A stretch of DNA of 64,000 nucleotides. It comes from Streptomyces sp. GESEQ-35 (GTDB taxonomy: Bacteria; Actinomycetota; Actinomycetes; Streptomycetales; Streptomycetaceae). This document shows, piece after piece, positions 40,005 to 48,581 of the stretch; within the stretch, counting starts at the first letter, position 1, and every line of letters starts with the position of its first letter. The notes under the pieces were generated by a model. It made no database searches, was not told the DNA's origin, and was given only the letters and a program-made list of their open reading frames with translations. The position numbers were made by a program, and so were the translations under genes. The DNA lies in the NCBI RefSeq assembly GCF_017948485.1, contig NZ_JAFFSX010000004.1:124001-188000 (forward strand), read 5' to 3'.

Positions 40005-40751
40005 TTGCTTCCCTTGGCCGGGCTGCTGGTCGCGCTCGGCCTGTGGTGGCTGCTCACGTCGGTGCTGGAGGTGATCCACCCGGCGATCCTGCCGCCGCCC
40101 GGTGCCGTGCTCTCGGCGTTCACCGCGGCCCCCGCCCGGTTCCTGGAGCACACCGGCGACACCACGGTGGAGACGGTTGTCGGGTTCGTCCTCTCCAGCG
40201 CCTGCGGAGTTCTGATCGGACTGTCCCTGGCCGGCTCACGGGTACTGGAGCGCATGTTCACGCCGCTGCTGGTCGCCGTCAACGCGGTTCCGAAGATCGC
40301 GCTCGGGCCGCTGCTGGTGGGGGCGCTCGGCTGGGGACAGAAGCCGGTCCTGACCATGGTCTTCCTGCTCTGCTTCTTCCCGATCGTGCTGTCCACCGCG
40401 ACCGGCCTCACGTCGACCCCGGCGGACCTGGCCGAGTTGGCGCGCTCGCTGGACGCCTCGCGCTGGCAGGCGTTCCGGAAGGTACGGCTGCCCGCCGCGC
40501 TGCCGCAGATCTTCGTCGGGCTGAAGGTGGCCATGCCGCTCGCCGCGATCGGCGCGGTCATCGGTGAGTTCCAGGCCGGTGAGTCCGGCCTCGGCTATCT
40601 GATCGTGCAGGCCGGTGGGGTCGGCGACACCGCCACCGCCTGGGCGGCGATCATCCTGATCGGGCTGATGAGCATCCTGCTCTACTTCGCTCTGGTGTTG
40701 CTGGAGCGGTTCGCGCTTCCCTGGGTCAGGGAAACCACCTCGCGCGGCTGA
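40005..40751 (+). CDS. ABC importer permease, SsuC/TauC-like
   Basis: Protein of ~248 aa with about six hydrophobic helices and the EAA-type loop (ELARSLDASRWQAFRKVRLP AALPQIF region). It completes the importer with the preceding lipoprotein and the divergent ATPase. No ATG/GTG start is available in the open frame: TTG 40005 is the first, 31 nt after the lipoprotein gene, without a clear ribosome site, so the exact N-terminus is uncertain. Confidence 0.85.
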   Translation: MLPLAGLLVALGLWWLLTSVLEVIHPAILPPPGAVLSAFTAAPARFLEHTGDTTVETVVGFVLSSACGVLIGLSLAGSRVLERMFTPLLVAVNAVPKIALGPLLVGALGWGQKPVLTMVFLLCFFPIVLSTATGLTSTPADLAELARSLDASRWQAFRKVRLPAALPQIFVGLKVAMPLAAIGAVIGEFQAGESGLGYLIVQAGGVGDTATAWAAIILIGLMSILLYFALVLLERFALPWVRETTSRG

Positions 40752-40809
40752 CTCCGGCAGGCCCGCTGATGGCAGGATGCGGGGACTGGGAGGAGAGGGG
40801 CCGGGTCGG

Positions 40810-42990
40810 ATGGGGCGGGCTGAACGGGAGGCGGTTGTCCGGGGCGGGCGGCTGTGCGAGGCAGCGCGAGCGGTGGTCGCCGATCATGCGCGCGCCGTCG
40901 ACGCCGTACGGGCGGCGCTGGAGCCGATCTGCGAGGACCTGGCGCAGCGCGAGCTGGACGCCATCCCAGTGGCGCGGCTGAGGGATGTCACCGAGGGAAG
41001 ACTGCGGCTCGGCGAGGTCGAGAAGGGCGGCTTCCGGACGGTCCGGGAGGTTCTTGACGCGGGGCCGTACCGGCTGCGCCAGATACCGGGGGTCGGACAG
41101 CAGACCGCGGCCCAGACCGTTGCCGCGGCCCGGCAGATCGCCGAGGCCGTCCGGGACACCGTCGCCGTCCACATCGACGTCGACCGGCCGGAACCGCGGA
41201 CCACGGCACTCGTGGCAGCCCTGCACGTGCTGGTCGAGGCGGGCCCGGACGCGCGGCGGGCCGTGGACGCGGCGGCGGCCCTGGTGGAACGGCTCGGGCC
41301 ACTCGTCACCGAGGCCAGGCCCGCCTCCGGGCGGCTGCGCATGCTCGTCGCGGGAAAGTCCCGACGGGAGCGCGCGCTGACGGCCGTCGCGGAGATCCGC
41401 AGGCTGACCGCGGAGGCCGAGCAGAACGGGGTGCCGGAACTCCTCGCCCAGGCCTCGGTGGACCTGCTGCGCGGTCCCGCGTCCGAGATCGCGGCCCTGG
41501 TCGACTTCGAGCTCCGCTCCGCCGAGTACTACAGCCTGCTGGCCGAGATCTCCGGCCGCCGGCCCGACCCCGCCGCGGCCGAGGGCTTTCTGCCCGACGA
41601 CGTGGCCGAGCGGGTCAGGGCCCAGACGCTCGACGACACCCACCGCAGGGTCTCCCTGCGCGGCTACCAGGCGTTCGGCGCCCGCTTCACCCTCGCGCAG
41701 CGCCGGGTGATCCTCGGCGACGAGATGGGTCTCGGCAAGACCATCCAGGCCATTGCCGCGCTGGCTCACCTGGCGGCCGAAGGGCAGAGCCACTTCATGG
41801 TGGTGTGTCCGGCCAGCGTGCTCATCAACTGGACCCGCGAGATCGACAAGCGCAGCACCCTGCGTGCGATGCCGCTGCACGGGCCCGACCGGCACGAGGC
41901 GTTCGCCGACTGGAAGGGCCGGGGCGGCGTCGGCGTCACCACCTTCGACGCGCTGCGCGGCTTCCCGGTGCCCGGAGGCGGGGAGTTGGGCATGCTCGTC
42001 GTCGACGAGGCCCACTACGTCAAGAATCCGCAGGCCCGCCGCTCCATGACGGTGACCGAATGGGCGGTCCACTGCGACCGCGTCGTCTTCCTGACCGGTA
42101 CGCCGATGGAGAACCGCGTCTCGGAGTTCCGCAACCTGGTGGCCGTGCTCCAGCCCGGTCTTGCGGACGCCGTCGGCGACCGTGACGGCGTGGCCGGCTC
42201 CAAGGCGTTCCGGAAGGCGGTCGCCCCGGCCTATCTGCGCCGGAACCAGCAGGATGTCCTGACCGAACTGCCCGCGCTTCAGCACACGGACGAGTGGGAG
42301 GAGCTCAGCCCGTCGGACGAGGACGCCTACCGCGAGGCCGTACGGGCCGGCAACTTCATGGCGATGCGCAGGGCGGCGTACGCGCGCCCGGACAACTCGG
42401 CGAAGCTGAACCGGCTGCGCGAGATCGTCGCGGAGGCCGCCGAGAACGGACTCAAGATGGTGGTGTTCTCCCAGTTCCGGGATGTTCTCGGGGTGGTGAA
42501 GGACGCCCTCGACGACAGCATGGCGGACGGATCGGTGTTCGGCCCGCTCTCGGGAAGTGTGCCGCCCGTACGCCGCCAGCAGCTCGTCGACGAGTTCGCC
42601 GCCGCACCCGGCCATGGGGTGCTGCTGGCGCAGATCGAGGCCGGCGGGGTGGGACTCAACATGCAGGCCGCCTCCGTCGTGGTCCTGTGCGAACCGCAGA
42701 TCAAGCCGACCATCGAGCATCAGGCGGTGGCCCGAACGCACCGTATGGGCCAGGTCCGTCCGGTGCGCGTGCACCGGCTGCTCGCCGCCGGTGGGGTGGA
42801 CGAGCGCATGGTGCGGATGCTGGAGAACAAGTCACGTCTCTTCGACGCCTACGCACGCCGCAGCGCGGTCGCCGAGTCGACGCCCGACGCTGTCGACGTC
42901 TCGGATGTCGCGCTGGCCCGCCGCATCGTGGAGGAGGAGCAGGCGCGACTGGGAACCGGCGGTCACGAGGAGCCCGCCGAGTCCTCGTGA
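40810..42990 (+). CDS. SNF2-family DEAD/DEAH helicase
   Basis: About 726 aa. An N-terminal ~270-residue region carries a helix-hairpin-helix (YRLRQIPGVGQQTAAQTVAA). The SNF2 core follows: motif I GDEMGLGKT, motif II VVDEAHYVKN, motif III LTGTPMEN, then the C-terminal lobe with VVFSQFRDVL and motif VI RTHRMGQVRPVRVHRL. A DNA translocase, likely in repair or chromatin-like remodelling; no nuclease domain is fused. Start ATG 40810 follows GGAGGAGAGGGG; ATG 40777 would add 11 residues. Confidence 0.85.
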   Translation: MGRAEREAVVRGGRLCEAARAVVADHARAVDAVRAALEPICEDLAQRELDAIPVARLRDVTEGRLRLGEVEKGGFRTVREVLDAGPYRLRQIPGVGQQTAAQTVAAARQIAEAVRDTVAVHIDVDRPEPRTTALVAALHVLVEAGPDARRAVDAAAALVERLGPLVTEARPASGRLRMLVAGKSRRERALTAVAEIRRLTAEAEQNGVPELLAQASVDLLRGPASEIAALVDFELRSAEYYSLLAEISGRRPDPAAAEGFLPDDVAERVRAQTLDDTHRRVSLRGYQAFGARFTLAQRRVILGDEMGLGKTIQAIAALAHLAAEGQSHFMVVCPASVLINWTREIDKRSTLRAMPLHGPDRHEAFADWKGRGGVGVTTFDALRGFPVPGGGELGMLVVDEAHYVKNPQARRSMTVTEWAVHCDRVVFLTGTPMENRVSEFRNLVAVLQPGLADAVGDRDGVAGSKAFRKAVAPAYLRRNQQDVLTELPALQHTDEWEELSPSDEDAYREAVRAGNFMAMRRAAYARPDNSAKLNRLREIVAEAAENGLKMVVFSQFRDVLGVVKDALDDSMADGSVFGPLSGSVPPVRRQQLVDEFAAAPGHGVLLAQIEAGGVGLNMQAASVVVLCEPQIKPTIEHQAVARTHRMGQVRPVRVHRLLAAGGVDERMVRMLENKSRLFDAYARRSAVAESTPDAVDVSDVALARRIVEEEQARLGTGGHEEPAESS

Positions 42991-42997
42991 GCGGCCG

Positions 42998-43900
42998 TCA
43001 CCCCGCCACCTCCCGGCAGGCCCGCGCATACCCCCGCACCAGCGGCCGCTCCGCGTCCTCCCGGCGCCAGGCCAGCGCGTAGCGGCTGGGGGACAGGCCC
43101 CGCACCGGCCGGGTCGTCACGCCGCCCAGGGTGATCAGCGGGGCGTTGCCCTCCGCGACCAGGCAGATGCCGAGGCCCGCGACCAGGGCCTCGTACGTCT
43201 CCTCCGTACCGGCGATCTCCGCGCCGATGCGGGGCGGGCGGCCGGTGCGGGCGTCGAGGGCGAGCCAGTGGTCGCGGAGGACGCCGGCGCTGCGCGGGAG
43301 GGCGAGGAAGGGCTCGTCGAGGAGGTCGGTGAAGGCGAGGTCGGTGCGGGCGGCGAGCGGGTGGGTGTCGGGGAGGGCGACCAGACGGGGTTCCTCGGCG
43401 AGCACCGTCCAGGCGTAGCGGTCCTGGCCGGGCAGCGGGAGCCAGACGAAGGCCACGTCCACGGAGCCGTCCGCGAGGCCCGCCGTCGGGTCCTCCCAGC
43501 TGACCTGCCGCACCCTCAGGGCCGTCTCCGGGTGGGCGGCCGTGAAGCGGGAGCGGATCGCGGGCAGCAGGCCGCCGCGGCCCGGGCTGGTGCTCATCCC
43601 GACGGTCAGCGTGCTGCGCTGGGCCGCCCTGGCCTCCTCGACCGCCGCCGCGGCCTCCTCCCAGGCGGCGAGCACCCGCCGGGCGGGCGCCAGCAGCGCC
43701 TCGCCCGCCTCGGTCAGCGTCACGCCCTGCCGGTCCCGGGCGAACAGCTCCACCCCCAACTGCCGTTCCAGCGCCCGGATCTGCTTGCTGAGCGCGGGCT
43801 GGGAGACGTACAGCCGCTCGGCGGCGCGGGTGAAGTGCAGTTCCTCGGCCACCGTCACGAAGTAGCGCAGATCGCGTCCATGGACATCGGAAGTCGCCAT
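42998..43900 (-). CDS. LysR-family transcriptional regulator
   Basis: Protein of ~300 aa. N-terminal HTH (LRYFVTVAEELHFTRAAERL, VSQPALSKQIRALE) and a LysR effector domain. Probably controls the divergent short-chain dehydrogenase gene. ATG 43900 or the in-frame ATG 43906 may be used; neither has a ribosome site. A perfect ATAACC/GGTTAT dyad spans these starts. Confidence 0.9.
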   Translation of the reverse strand: MATSDVHGRDLRYFVTVAEELHFTRAAERLYVSQPALSKQIRALERQLGVELFARDRQGVTLTEAGEALLAPARRVLAAWEEAAAAVEEARAAQRSTLTVGMSTSPGRGGLLPAIRSRFTAAHPETALRVRQVSWEDPTAGLADGSVDVAFVWLPLPGQDRYAWTVLAEEPRLVALPDTHPLAARTDLAFTDLLDEPFLALPRSAGVLRDHWLALDARTGRPPRIGAEIAGTEETYEALVAGLGICLVAEGNAPLITLGGVTTRPVRGLSPSRYALAWRREDAERPLVRGYARACREVAG

Positions 43901-43913
43901 AACCATCGGTTAT
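43899..43913. promoter_or_regulatory. LysR-type box at the regulator start
   Basis: ATAACC-ATC-GGTTAT, a perfect dyad containing the T-N11-A pattern, 73 nt from the divergent SDR start codon. Confidence 0.6.
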
Positions 43914-43985
43914 CACGAAGGGTCTTGGACGCGCCACCGGGGGAGCGCACAGGCTGGAGTCACGACAACGAATTCAGGAGTGGTC

Positions 43986-44816
43986 ATGAACAGGGTTTGG
44001 CTTGTGACCGGCGCTACCAGCGGTTTCGGGCGGGCGCTCGCCGAGGCGGCGGTGGCCGCGGGGGACGTGGTGGTGGGCGCGGCCCGGCGGCCGGAGGGGC
44101 TGGACGACCTGGTCGCCGCGCATCCCGATCAGGTGGAGGCGCTGCGGCTCGATGTCGCCGACACGGGGGCCGCCGAAGCCGCCGTACAGGACGTGCTGGC
44201 GCGGCACGGCCGGATCGACGTCCTGGTGAACAGCGCGGGCCGGACGCATGTCGGTGCCTTCGAGGAGACCACCGAGGACGAGCTGCGTGCCCTGTTCGAG
44301 GTGCATGTCTTCGGGCCCGCCGCTCTGACGCGTGCGGTGCTGCCGGGCATGCGCGAGCGGCGTTCCGGGGCGATCGTGCAGCTGAGCAGCATGGGCGGGC
44401 AGATGTCCTTCGCGGGCTTCTCGGCGTACAGCGGCACGAAGTTCGCGCTGGAAGGGCTGTCCGAGGGGCTCGCGGACGAGGTCGCGGAGTACGGCATCAA
44501 GGTGCTGATCGTCGAGCCGGGCTCCTTCCGCACCGCGCTGTTCGACCCGAGCCGGGCCGGGGTCAGCTCGAACACCGGTGTCTACTCCAAGGTGGACGAG
44601 ACCCGCGGCTTCGTCTCCGGCGGCGACGGCACCCAGGCCGGCGACCCGGCGAAGGCGGCGGCCCTCATCCGGGCCGCCCTGGACGCCGACGACACCCCGC
44701 TGCGGCTGCCCCTCGGCGACGACGGCGTCAGCGCGGTCCTCGGCCATCTCGACCAGGTCCGCGGCGACATCGCGGCCTGGGAGAAGCAGACCCGGGCGAC
44801 GGCGTTCGACGACTGA
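43986..44816 (+). CDS. Short-chain dehydrogenase/reductase
   Basis: Protein of 276 aa. Classical SDR: cofactor loop TGATSGFG, NSAG, catalytic Ser in IVQLSSMGGQ and YSGTK (Tyr-x-x-x-Lys). The variant resembles actinobacterial NAD(P)-dependent oxidoreductases of unknown substrate. ATG 43986 has AGGAG 5 nt upstream. Divergent from the LysR gene. Confidence 0.92.
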   Translation: MNRVWLVTGATSGFGRALAEAAVAAGDVVVGAARRPEGLDDLVAAHPDQVEALRLDVADTGAAEAAVQDVLARHGRIDVLVNSAGRTHVGAFEETTEDELRALFEVHVFGPAALTRAVLPGMRERRSGAIVQLSSMGGQMSFAGFSAYSGTKFALEGLSEGLADEVAEYGIKVLIVEPGSFRTALFDPSRAGVSSNTGVYSKVDETRGFVSGGDGTQAGDPAKAAALIRAALDADDTPLRLPLGDDGVSAVLGHLDQVRGDIAAWEKQTRATAFDD

Positions 44817-44889
44817 CGGACCAGCAGACCCTCAGGAGCGCACCCCGAGCCCGACGGCGCCCCGCACCGCAACCCGCACGAACCGCACC

Positions 44890-45144
44890 CGGGTCCTCGC
44901 GGAGCCGCAGGCCCGTCATGCCGTGCGTGAAGATCTGTAGGAAGCCGCCCTTGCCGGTGAGGAAGTCCTGCGCGGGGGAGCCGGCGAGGGGGTCGGAGGC
45001 GCCGGCCTTCTCGCCGCGGGACTCAGAGAAGAGCGCGAACGGGCCGCGGGCGAAGGGCTGGTAGGCCCGCCGCAGGAAGGTGTACGCCGCACAGCCCGGC
45101 TCACCGATCGTGGCGGCGCCGATCGCGTGCACGGAGTCCGTCAT
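44890..45144 (-). pseudogene. Remnant of a glycoside-hydrolase-65-like gene
   Basis: The minus-strand frame reads TDSVHAIGAATIGEPGCAAY, then TFLRRAYQPFARGPFALFSE and GSPAQDFLTGKGGFLQIFTH, resembling the C-terminal catalytic-barrel segment of GH65 proteins (kojibiose/trehalose phosphorylase type). There is no upstream part: the gene is cut at a family B repeat, and downstream similarity is lost at about 44890. The assignment is from memory of the family and is tentative. Confidence 0.45.
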
Positions 45145-45194
45145 GGCCGGGCCGTCGGGGCGCTACGCAGGTCGAGTGAGGTCGGCTGCGGTTC

Positions 45195-45265
45195 GGCAGC
45201 GCCCTGGAGGGGCGCGGGGCTGTCATCGACATGCGGCTACCGCCGCGTGGGCGCGACCAGAGGCC
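45195..45265. repeat. Family B intergenic repeat
   Basis: GGCAGCGCCCTGGAGGGGCG CGGGGCTG ... GCGGCTACCGCCGCGTGGGC GCGACCAG. Lies between two gene remnants and forms part of the end of the 46-aa frame at 45237-45377. Confidence 0.75.
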
Positions 45266-45377
45266 GGGAGACGAAGGTGCCGTGGTAGCACGGGGTGTAC
45301 AGGGGCCAGCCGGTTTTCTCGCCGGAGGCTGCGTAGCCGGTGCCGGTGGGCGGGACGCGGGTGGCGAGGAAAGTCAC
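45237..45377 (-). pseudogene. Short C-terminal remnant of an unknown gene
   Basis: A 46-codon frame, GTG 45377 to TAG 45237, reads TFLATRVPPTGTGYAASGEK and TGWPLYTPCYHGTFVSRPL. It looks like the end of a larger extracellular protein whose 5' part is lost, with its last residues coming from the repeat. Family not recognised. Confidence 0.3.
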
Positions 45378-45575
45378 GCTTCGTGCATGGCACGTCTGTT
45401 ACGTCCGTGCACGGGGGCTTGTGCAATTCCTGTGGAAGCCTCAATCTTTCGGCTGACGCACAGGTGCGGCACAGGGAATTGACATGATCATGCCCGCAGG
45501 GAGTCGCCGCCCCGGCGTCGTGCACACCCGCACCACCCCCCACCAACGCACCACCGATTGAGGAGGATCCCTCAG

Positions 45576-47138
45576 ATGGCAGTGATGCGTCAGACCCGGC
45601 GAAGACTTGCCGCGATCAGCGTGGCAGCCACCGCGGCACTCGCCGCCGGCCTCGTCTCCGCCCTCCCCGCCACGGCCGCTCCCGAAGGCCGTATCCAGTA
45701 CGAAGGCGCCGCGAACGCCGTCGCCGACAGCTTCATCGTGACGCTGAAGGCGGACACCAAGGCAGGCTCCGCCCAGGGCAAGGCTCTCGCCCAGGAGTAC
45801 GGCGCCGACATCGAGCGCACCTATACCAAGGCCCTGAACGGCTACGCGATCGAGGCCTCCGAGACCGAGGCGAAACGTCTCGCCGCCGACCCGGCCGTCG
45901 CCTCCGTCGTCCAGAACCGCACCTTCCACATCGAGGCGACCCAGCCCAACCCGCCCTCCTGGGGCCTGGACCGCATCGACCAGAAGACGCTCCCGCTCAA
46001 CAGCAGCTACACCTACCCGGATTCGGCCGGGACCGGCGTGACGGCCTACATCATCGACACCGGTGTCCGCATCAGCCACAGCGACTTCGGCGGCCGCGCC
46101 GCCAACGGCTACGACGCCGTCGACAACGACAACGTCGCCCAGGACGGCAACGGCCACGGCACCCACGTCGCCGGCACGGTCGGGGGCAACGCGTACGGCG
46201 TCGCCAAGAAGGCCAAGATCGTCGGCGTCCGTGTGCTGAACAACGCCGGGTCCGGTACGACCGCCCAGGTCGTCGCCGGCATCGACTGGGTCGCCCGGAA
46301 CGCGGTCAAGCCGGCCGTCGCCAACATGTCCCTCGGCGGGGGCGTCGACACCGCCCTCGACACCGCCGTACGCAACGCCATCGCCTCCGGCGTCACCTTC
46401 GCCGTCGCGGCCGGCAACGAAACCGTCAACGCCTCCACCAGGTCCCCCGCACGCGTGGCCGAAGCCATCACGGTCGGCGCCACCACCTCGTCCGACGCCA
46501 AGGCGAGCTACTCCAACTTCGGCACGGTCCTGGACCTGTTCGCGCCCGGTTCGTCCATCACCTCGTCCTGGAACACCGGCGACTCGGCCACCAACACCAT
46601 CTCCGGTACGTCGATGGCGACCCCGCACGTCGCCGGAGCGGCGGCGCTCTACCTGGCCGACAACCCCACGGCCACGCCCGCCCAGGTGTCCACGGCCCTG
46701 GTGAACGCCTCCTCGACCGGAGTCGTCACCAGCCCCGGCACCGGCTCGCCCAACCGCCTCCTCAACGTGGGCAGCGGTACGACGACCCCTCCGGGCCCGC
46801 GCTTCGACAACACCGGCGACTACACGATCAGCGACAACTCCACGGTCGAGTCCCCGCTGACCGTCTCGGGGGTCACCGGTAACGCGCCGGCCGCCCTCGC
46901 CGTCGAGGTCCATATCGTCCACACGTACGTCGGCGACCTCCAGGTCCAGCTGATCGCCCCCGACGGCACCGCGTACACGCTCAAGGCGTACGGCACCGGC
47001 GGCAGTTCGGACAACATCGACACCACGTACTCCGTGAACGCCTCCTCCGAGGTCGCGAACGGCTCGTGGAAGCTGCGGGTCAGCGACAACGCGGCGGTCG
47101 ACACCGGGCGGATCGACGCCTGGGCGCTCCAGTTCTGA
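45576..47138 (+). CDS. Secreted subtilisin-like serine protease with P-domain
   Basis: Protein of 520 aa. Signal peptide (~1-35), inhibitor_I9 propeptide (~50-118), S8 catalytic domain with Asp161 (IIDTGV), His194 (GHGTHV), Asn281 and Ser346 (GTSMATP), then a P/proprotein-convertase C-terminal domain (~405-520). Secreted and auto-processed by family precedent. GAGGAGG lies 8-9 nt before ATG 45576; a TTG 18 nt upstream is part of the ribosome-site region. Confidence 0.94.
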   Translation: MAVMRQTRRRLAAISVAATAALAAGLVSALPATAAPEGRIQYEGAANAVADSFIVTLKADTKAGSAQGKALAQEYGADIERTYTKALNGYAIEASETEAKRLAADPAVASVVQNRTFHIEATQPNPPSWGLDRIDQKTLPLNSSYTYPDSAGTGVTAYIIDTGVRISHSDFGGRAANGYDAVDNDNVAQDGNGHGTHVAGTVGGNAYGVAKKAKIVGVRVLNNAGSGTTAQVVAGIDWVARNAVKPAVANMSLGGGVDTALDTAVRNAIASGVTFAVAAGNETVNASTRSPARVAEAITVGATTSSDAKASYSNFGTVLDLFAPGSSITSSWNTGDSATNTISGTSMATPHVAGAAALYLADNPTATPAQVSTALVNASSTGVVTSPGTGSPNRLLNVGSGTTTPPGPRFDNTGDYTISDNSTVESPLTVSGVTGNAPAALAVEVHIVHTYVGDLQVQLIAPDGTAYTLKAYGTGGSSDNIDTTYSVNASSEVANGSWKLRVSDNAAVDTGRIDAWALQF

Positions 47139-47157
47139 TCAACCGCCCCTGAAGCAG

Positions 47158-47231
47158 CAGGCGGCGGTGCGGTGTGCGGAAGGCGTGTTTACCATTCGCG
47201 CAGCATCAGTCCCGCATCGCACCGCCGCCTG
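47158..47231. promoter_or_regulatory. Perfect 14-bp inverted repeat around a probable promoter
   Basis: CAGGCGGCGGTGCG (47158-47171) and CGCACCGCCGCCTG (47218-47231), 46 nt apart. TACCAT in the loop (near 47190) could be a -10 box for the DUF4190 gene, whose AGGAG is at 47236-47240. It could also fold as the terminator of the subtilase transcript. Confidence 0.5.
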
Positions 47232-47250
47232 AACCAGGAGCACGGTACCC

Positions 47251-48435
47251 GTGTCCATACCCCCGCCCCCCGGGCCCCACCAGCCGCAGGAGCCCCAAGG
47301 GCAGTACCCGCAGGCTCCGCAGTATCAGCAAGGCCCTTACTACGGGATGCCGTACCAGCCCTGGGGACAGGGCTACAGCCCGTTCAACCGCCCCGCGGCC
47401 GTCAACGGCTTCGCCATCGCCTCGCTGGTCACCGGGATCCTCTGCTTCGTGCCCGCGGTAGGTCTGGTCCTCGGGCTCATCGGGCTGAGCCAGATCAGAA
47501 AGCGGGGCGAGCGCGGGAAGGGCATGGCGATCGCCGGGTCGGTGTTGTCGTTCGTCGGGCTGGTGCTGTGGGCGGTGTTGCTGTCGACCGGGGCCGCGTC
47601 CGACTTCTGGGAGGGCTTCAAGGAGGGGGCGCGTGACGACTCGAGCCTCTCGCTGAAGAAGGGCGAATGCTTTGACTCGCCCGACGGTCTTGAGGGCTTC
47701 ACGTACGACGTCGAGTCCGTGCCCTGCGCCGGCCGGCACGACGGCGAGGTGTTCGCGGCGGTCGAGATGCCCGGCGGCTCCTATCCGGGGGACGACGAGG
47801 TCACGGAGGTCGCGGACGACAAGTGCTATGCCCTCCAGGACAGTTACGCGATGGACGCCTGGGCCGTGCCCGACCACATCGACGTCTACTACCTGACCCC
47901 GACCCGGGAGAGCTGGCGGCTGGGCGACCGTGAGATCACCTGCGTGTTCGGCCACACGGACGGCACGAGCAGCCTGACCGGCTCGCTGCGCAACGACGAG
48001 ACGACGCTCGACGCCGACCAGGTCGTGTACCTGAAGGCGGCGCACGTCCTCAACGCGGCCATGGACTCCGCGCCCGCCGCGGAGTACGTCGAGGACGACC
48101 TGCCCGGTCACAGGGCGTGGGCCGGGCGGATCGCGGACGCGCTGACCGAGCAGGCCGGGATGCTCCGCGACCACCGGTGGCCCGCCGGCGCCGAGAAGCC
48201 GGTCGGGGATCTCGTCGAGGACCTGGAGGCCGCACAGAAGGAGTGGGCCCTGGCCGCCGGGGCAGCCGACGCGGACGCCTTCTACGAGCACTACGACACG
48301 GGCTGGGAACTCATCGCCCCGGAGCAGTCGGTCACCGCGCGCGAGGCTCTGGGGCTGGCGACGACGGTGCCGTCGTACGACTACGACGACGGCGACTCGG
48401 GCAGCGGGGGAGGAGACGCCGGGATCGAGGTGTGA
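47251..48435 (+). CDS. DUF4190 / septum-formation-domain membrane protein
   Basis: Protein of 394 aa. Pro/Gln/Tyr-rich cytoplasmic N-terminus (~1-45), two membrane helices of the DUF4190 type (NGFAIASLVTGILCFVPAVG, LIGLSQIRKRGERGKGMAIA), then an extracytoplasmic domain (~135-240) with four conserved cysteines (GECFD, VPCAGRHDGEVFA, DKCYA, ITCVF) as in 'septum formation' proteins. C-terminus acidic. Function unknown; surface location is inferred. GTG 47251 follows AGGAG by 10 nt. Confidence 0.8.
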   Translation: MSIPPPPGPHQPQEPQGQYPQAPQYQQGPYYGMPYQPWGQGYSPFNRPAAVNGFAIASLVTGILCFVPAVGLVLGLIGLSQIRKRGERGKGMAIAGSVLSFVGLVLWAVLLSTGAASDFWEGFKEGARDDSSLSLKKGECFDSPDGLEGFTYDVESVPCAGRHDGEVFAAVEMPGGSYPGDDEVTEVADDKCYALQDSYAMDAWAVPDHIDVYYLTPTRESWRLGDREITCVFGHTDGTSSLTGSLRNDETTLDADQVVYLKAAHVLNAAMDSAPAAEYVEDDLPGHRAWAGRIADALTEQAGMLRDHRWPAGAEKPVGDLVEDLEAAQKEWALAAGAADADAFYEHYDTGWELIAPEQSVTAREALGLATTVPSYDYDDGDSGSGGGDAGIEV

Positions 48436-48581
48436 TCGCGGCTGTAGCGGGGAGAAAGTGCCTGCATAGGCCCTCACCGCGCCCGTGTCATCACATCGAG
48501 TGATTCTCTGGCCTTTGCTTGCACCGGACAACCCACGGTTGCCACGCTGTTGCTGTCTGTACAACCTGATGGGAGCGGCCA

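Noticed and set aside
40726..42774. 682-codon minus-strand frame across the SNF2 helicase
   Set aside because: Opposite strand of all intact helicase motifs; composition typical of shadow frames.
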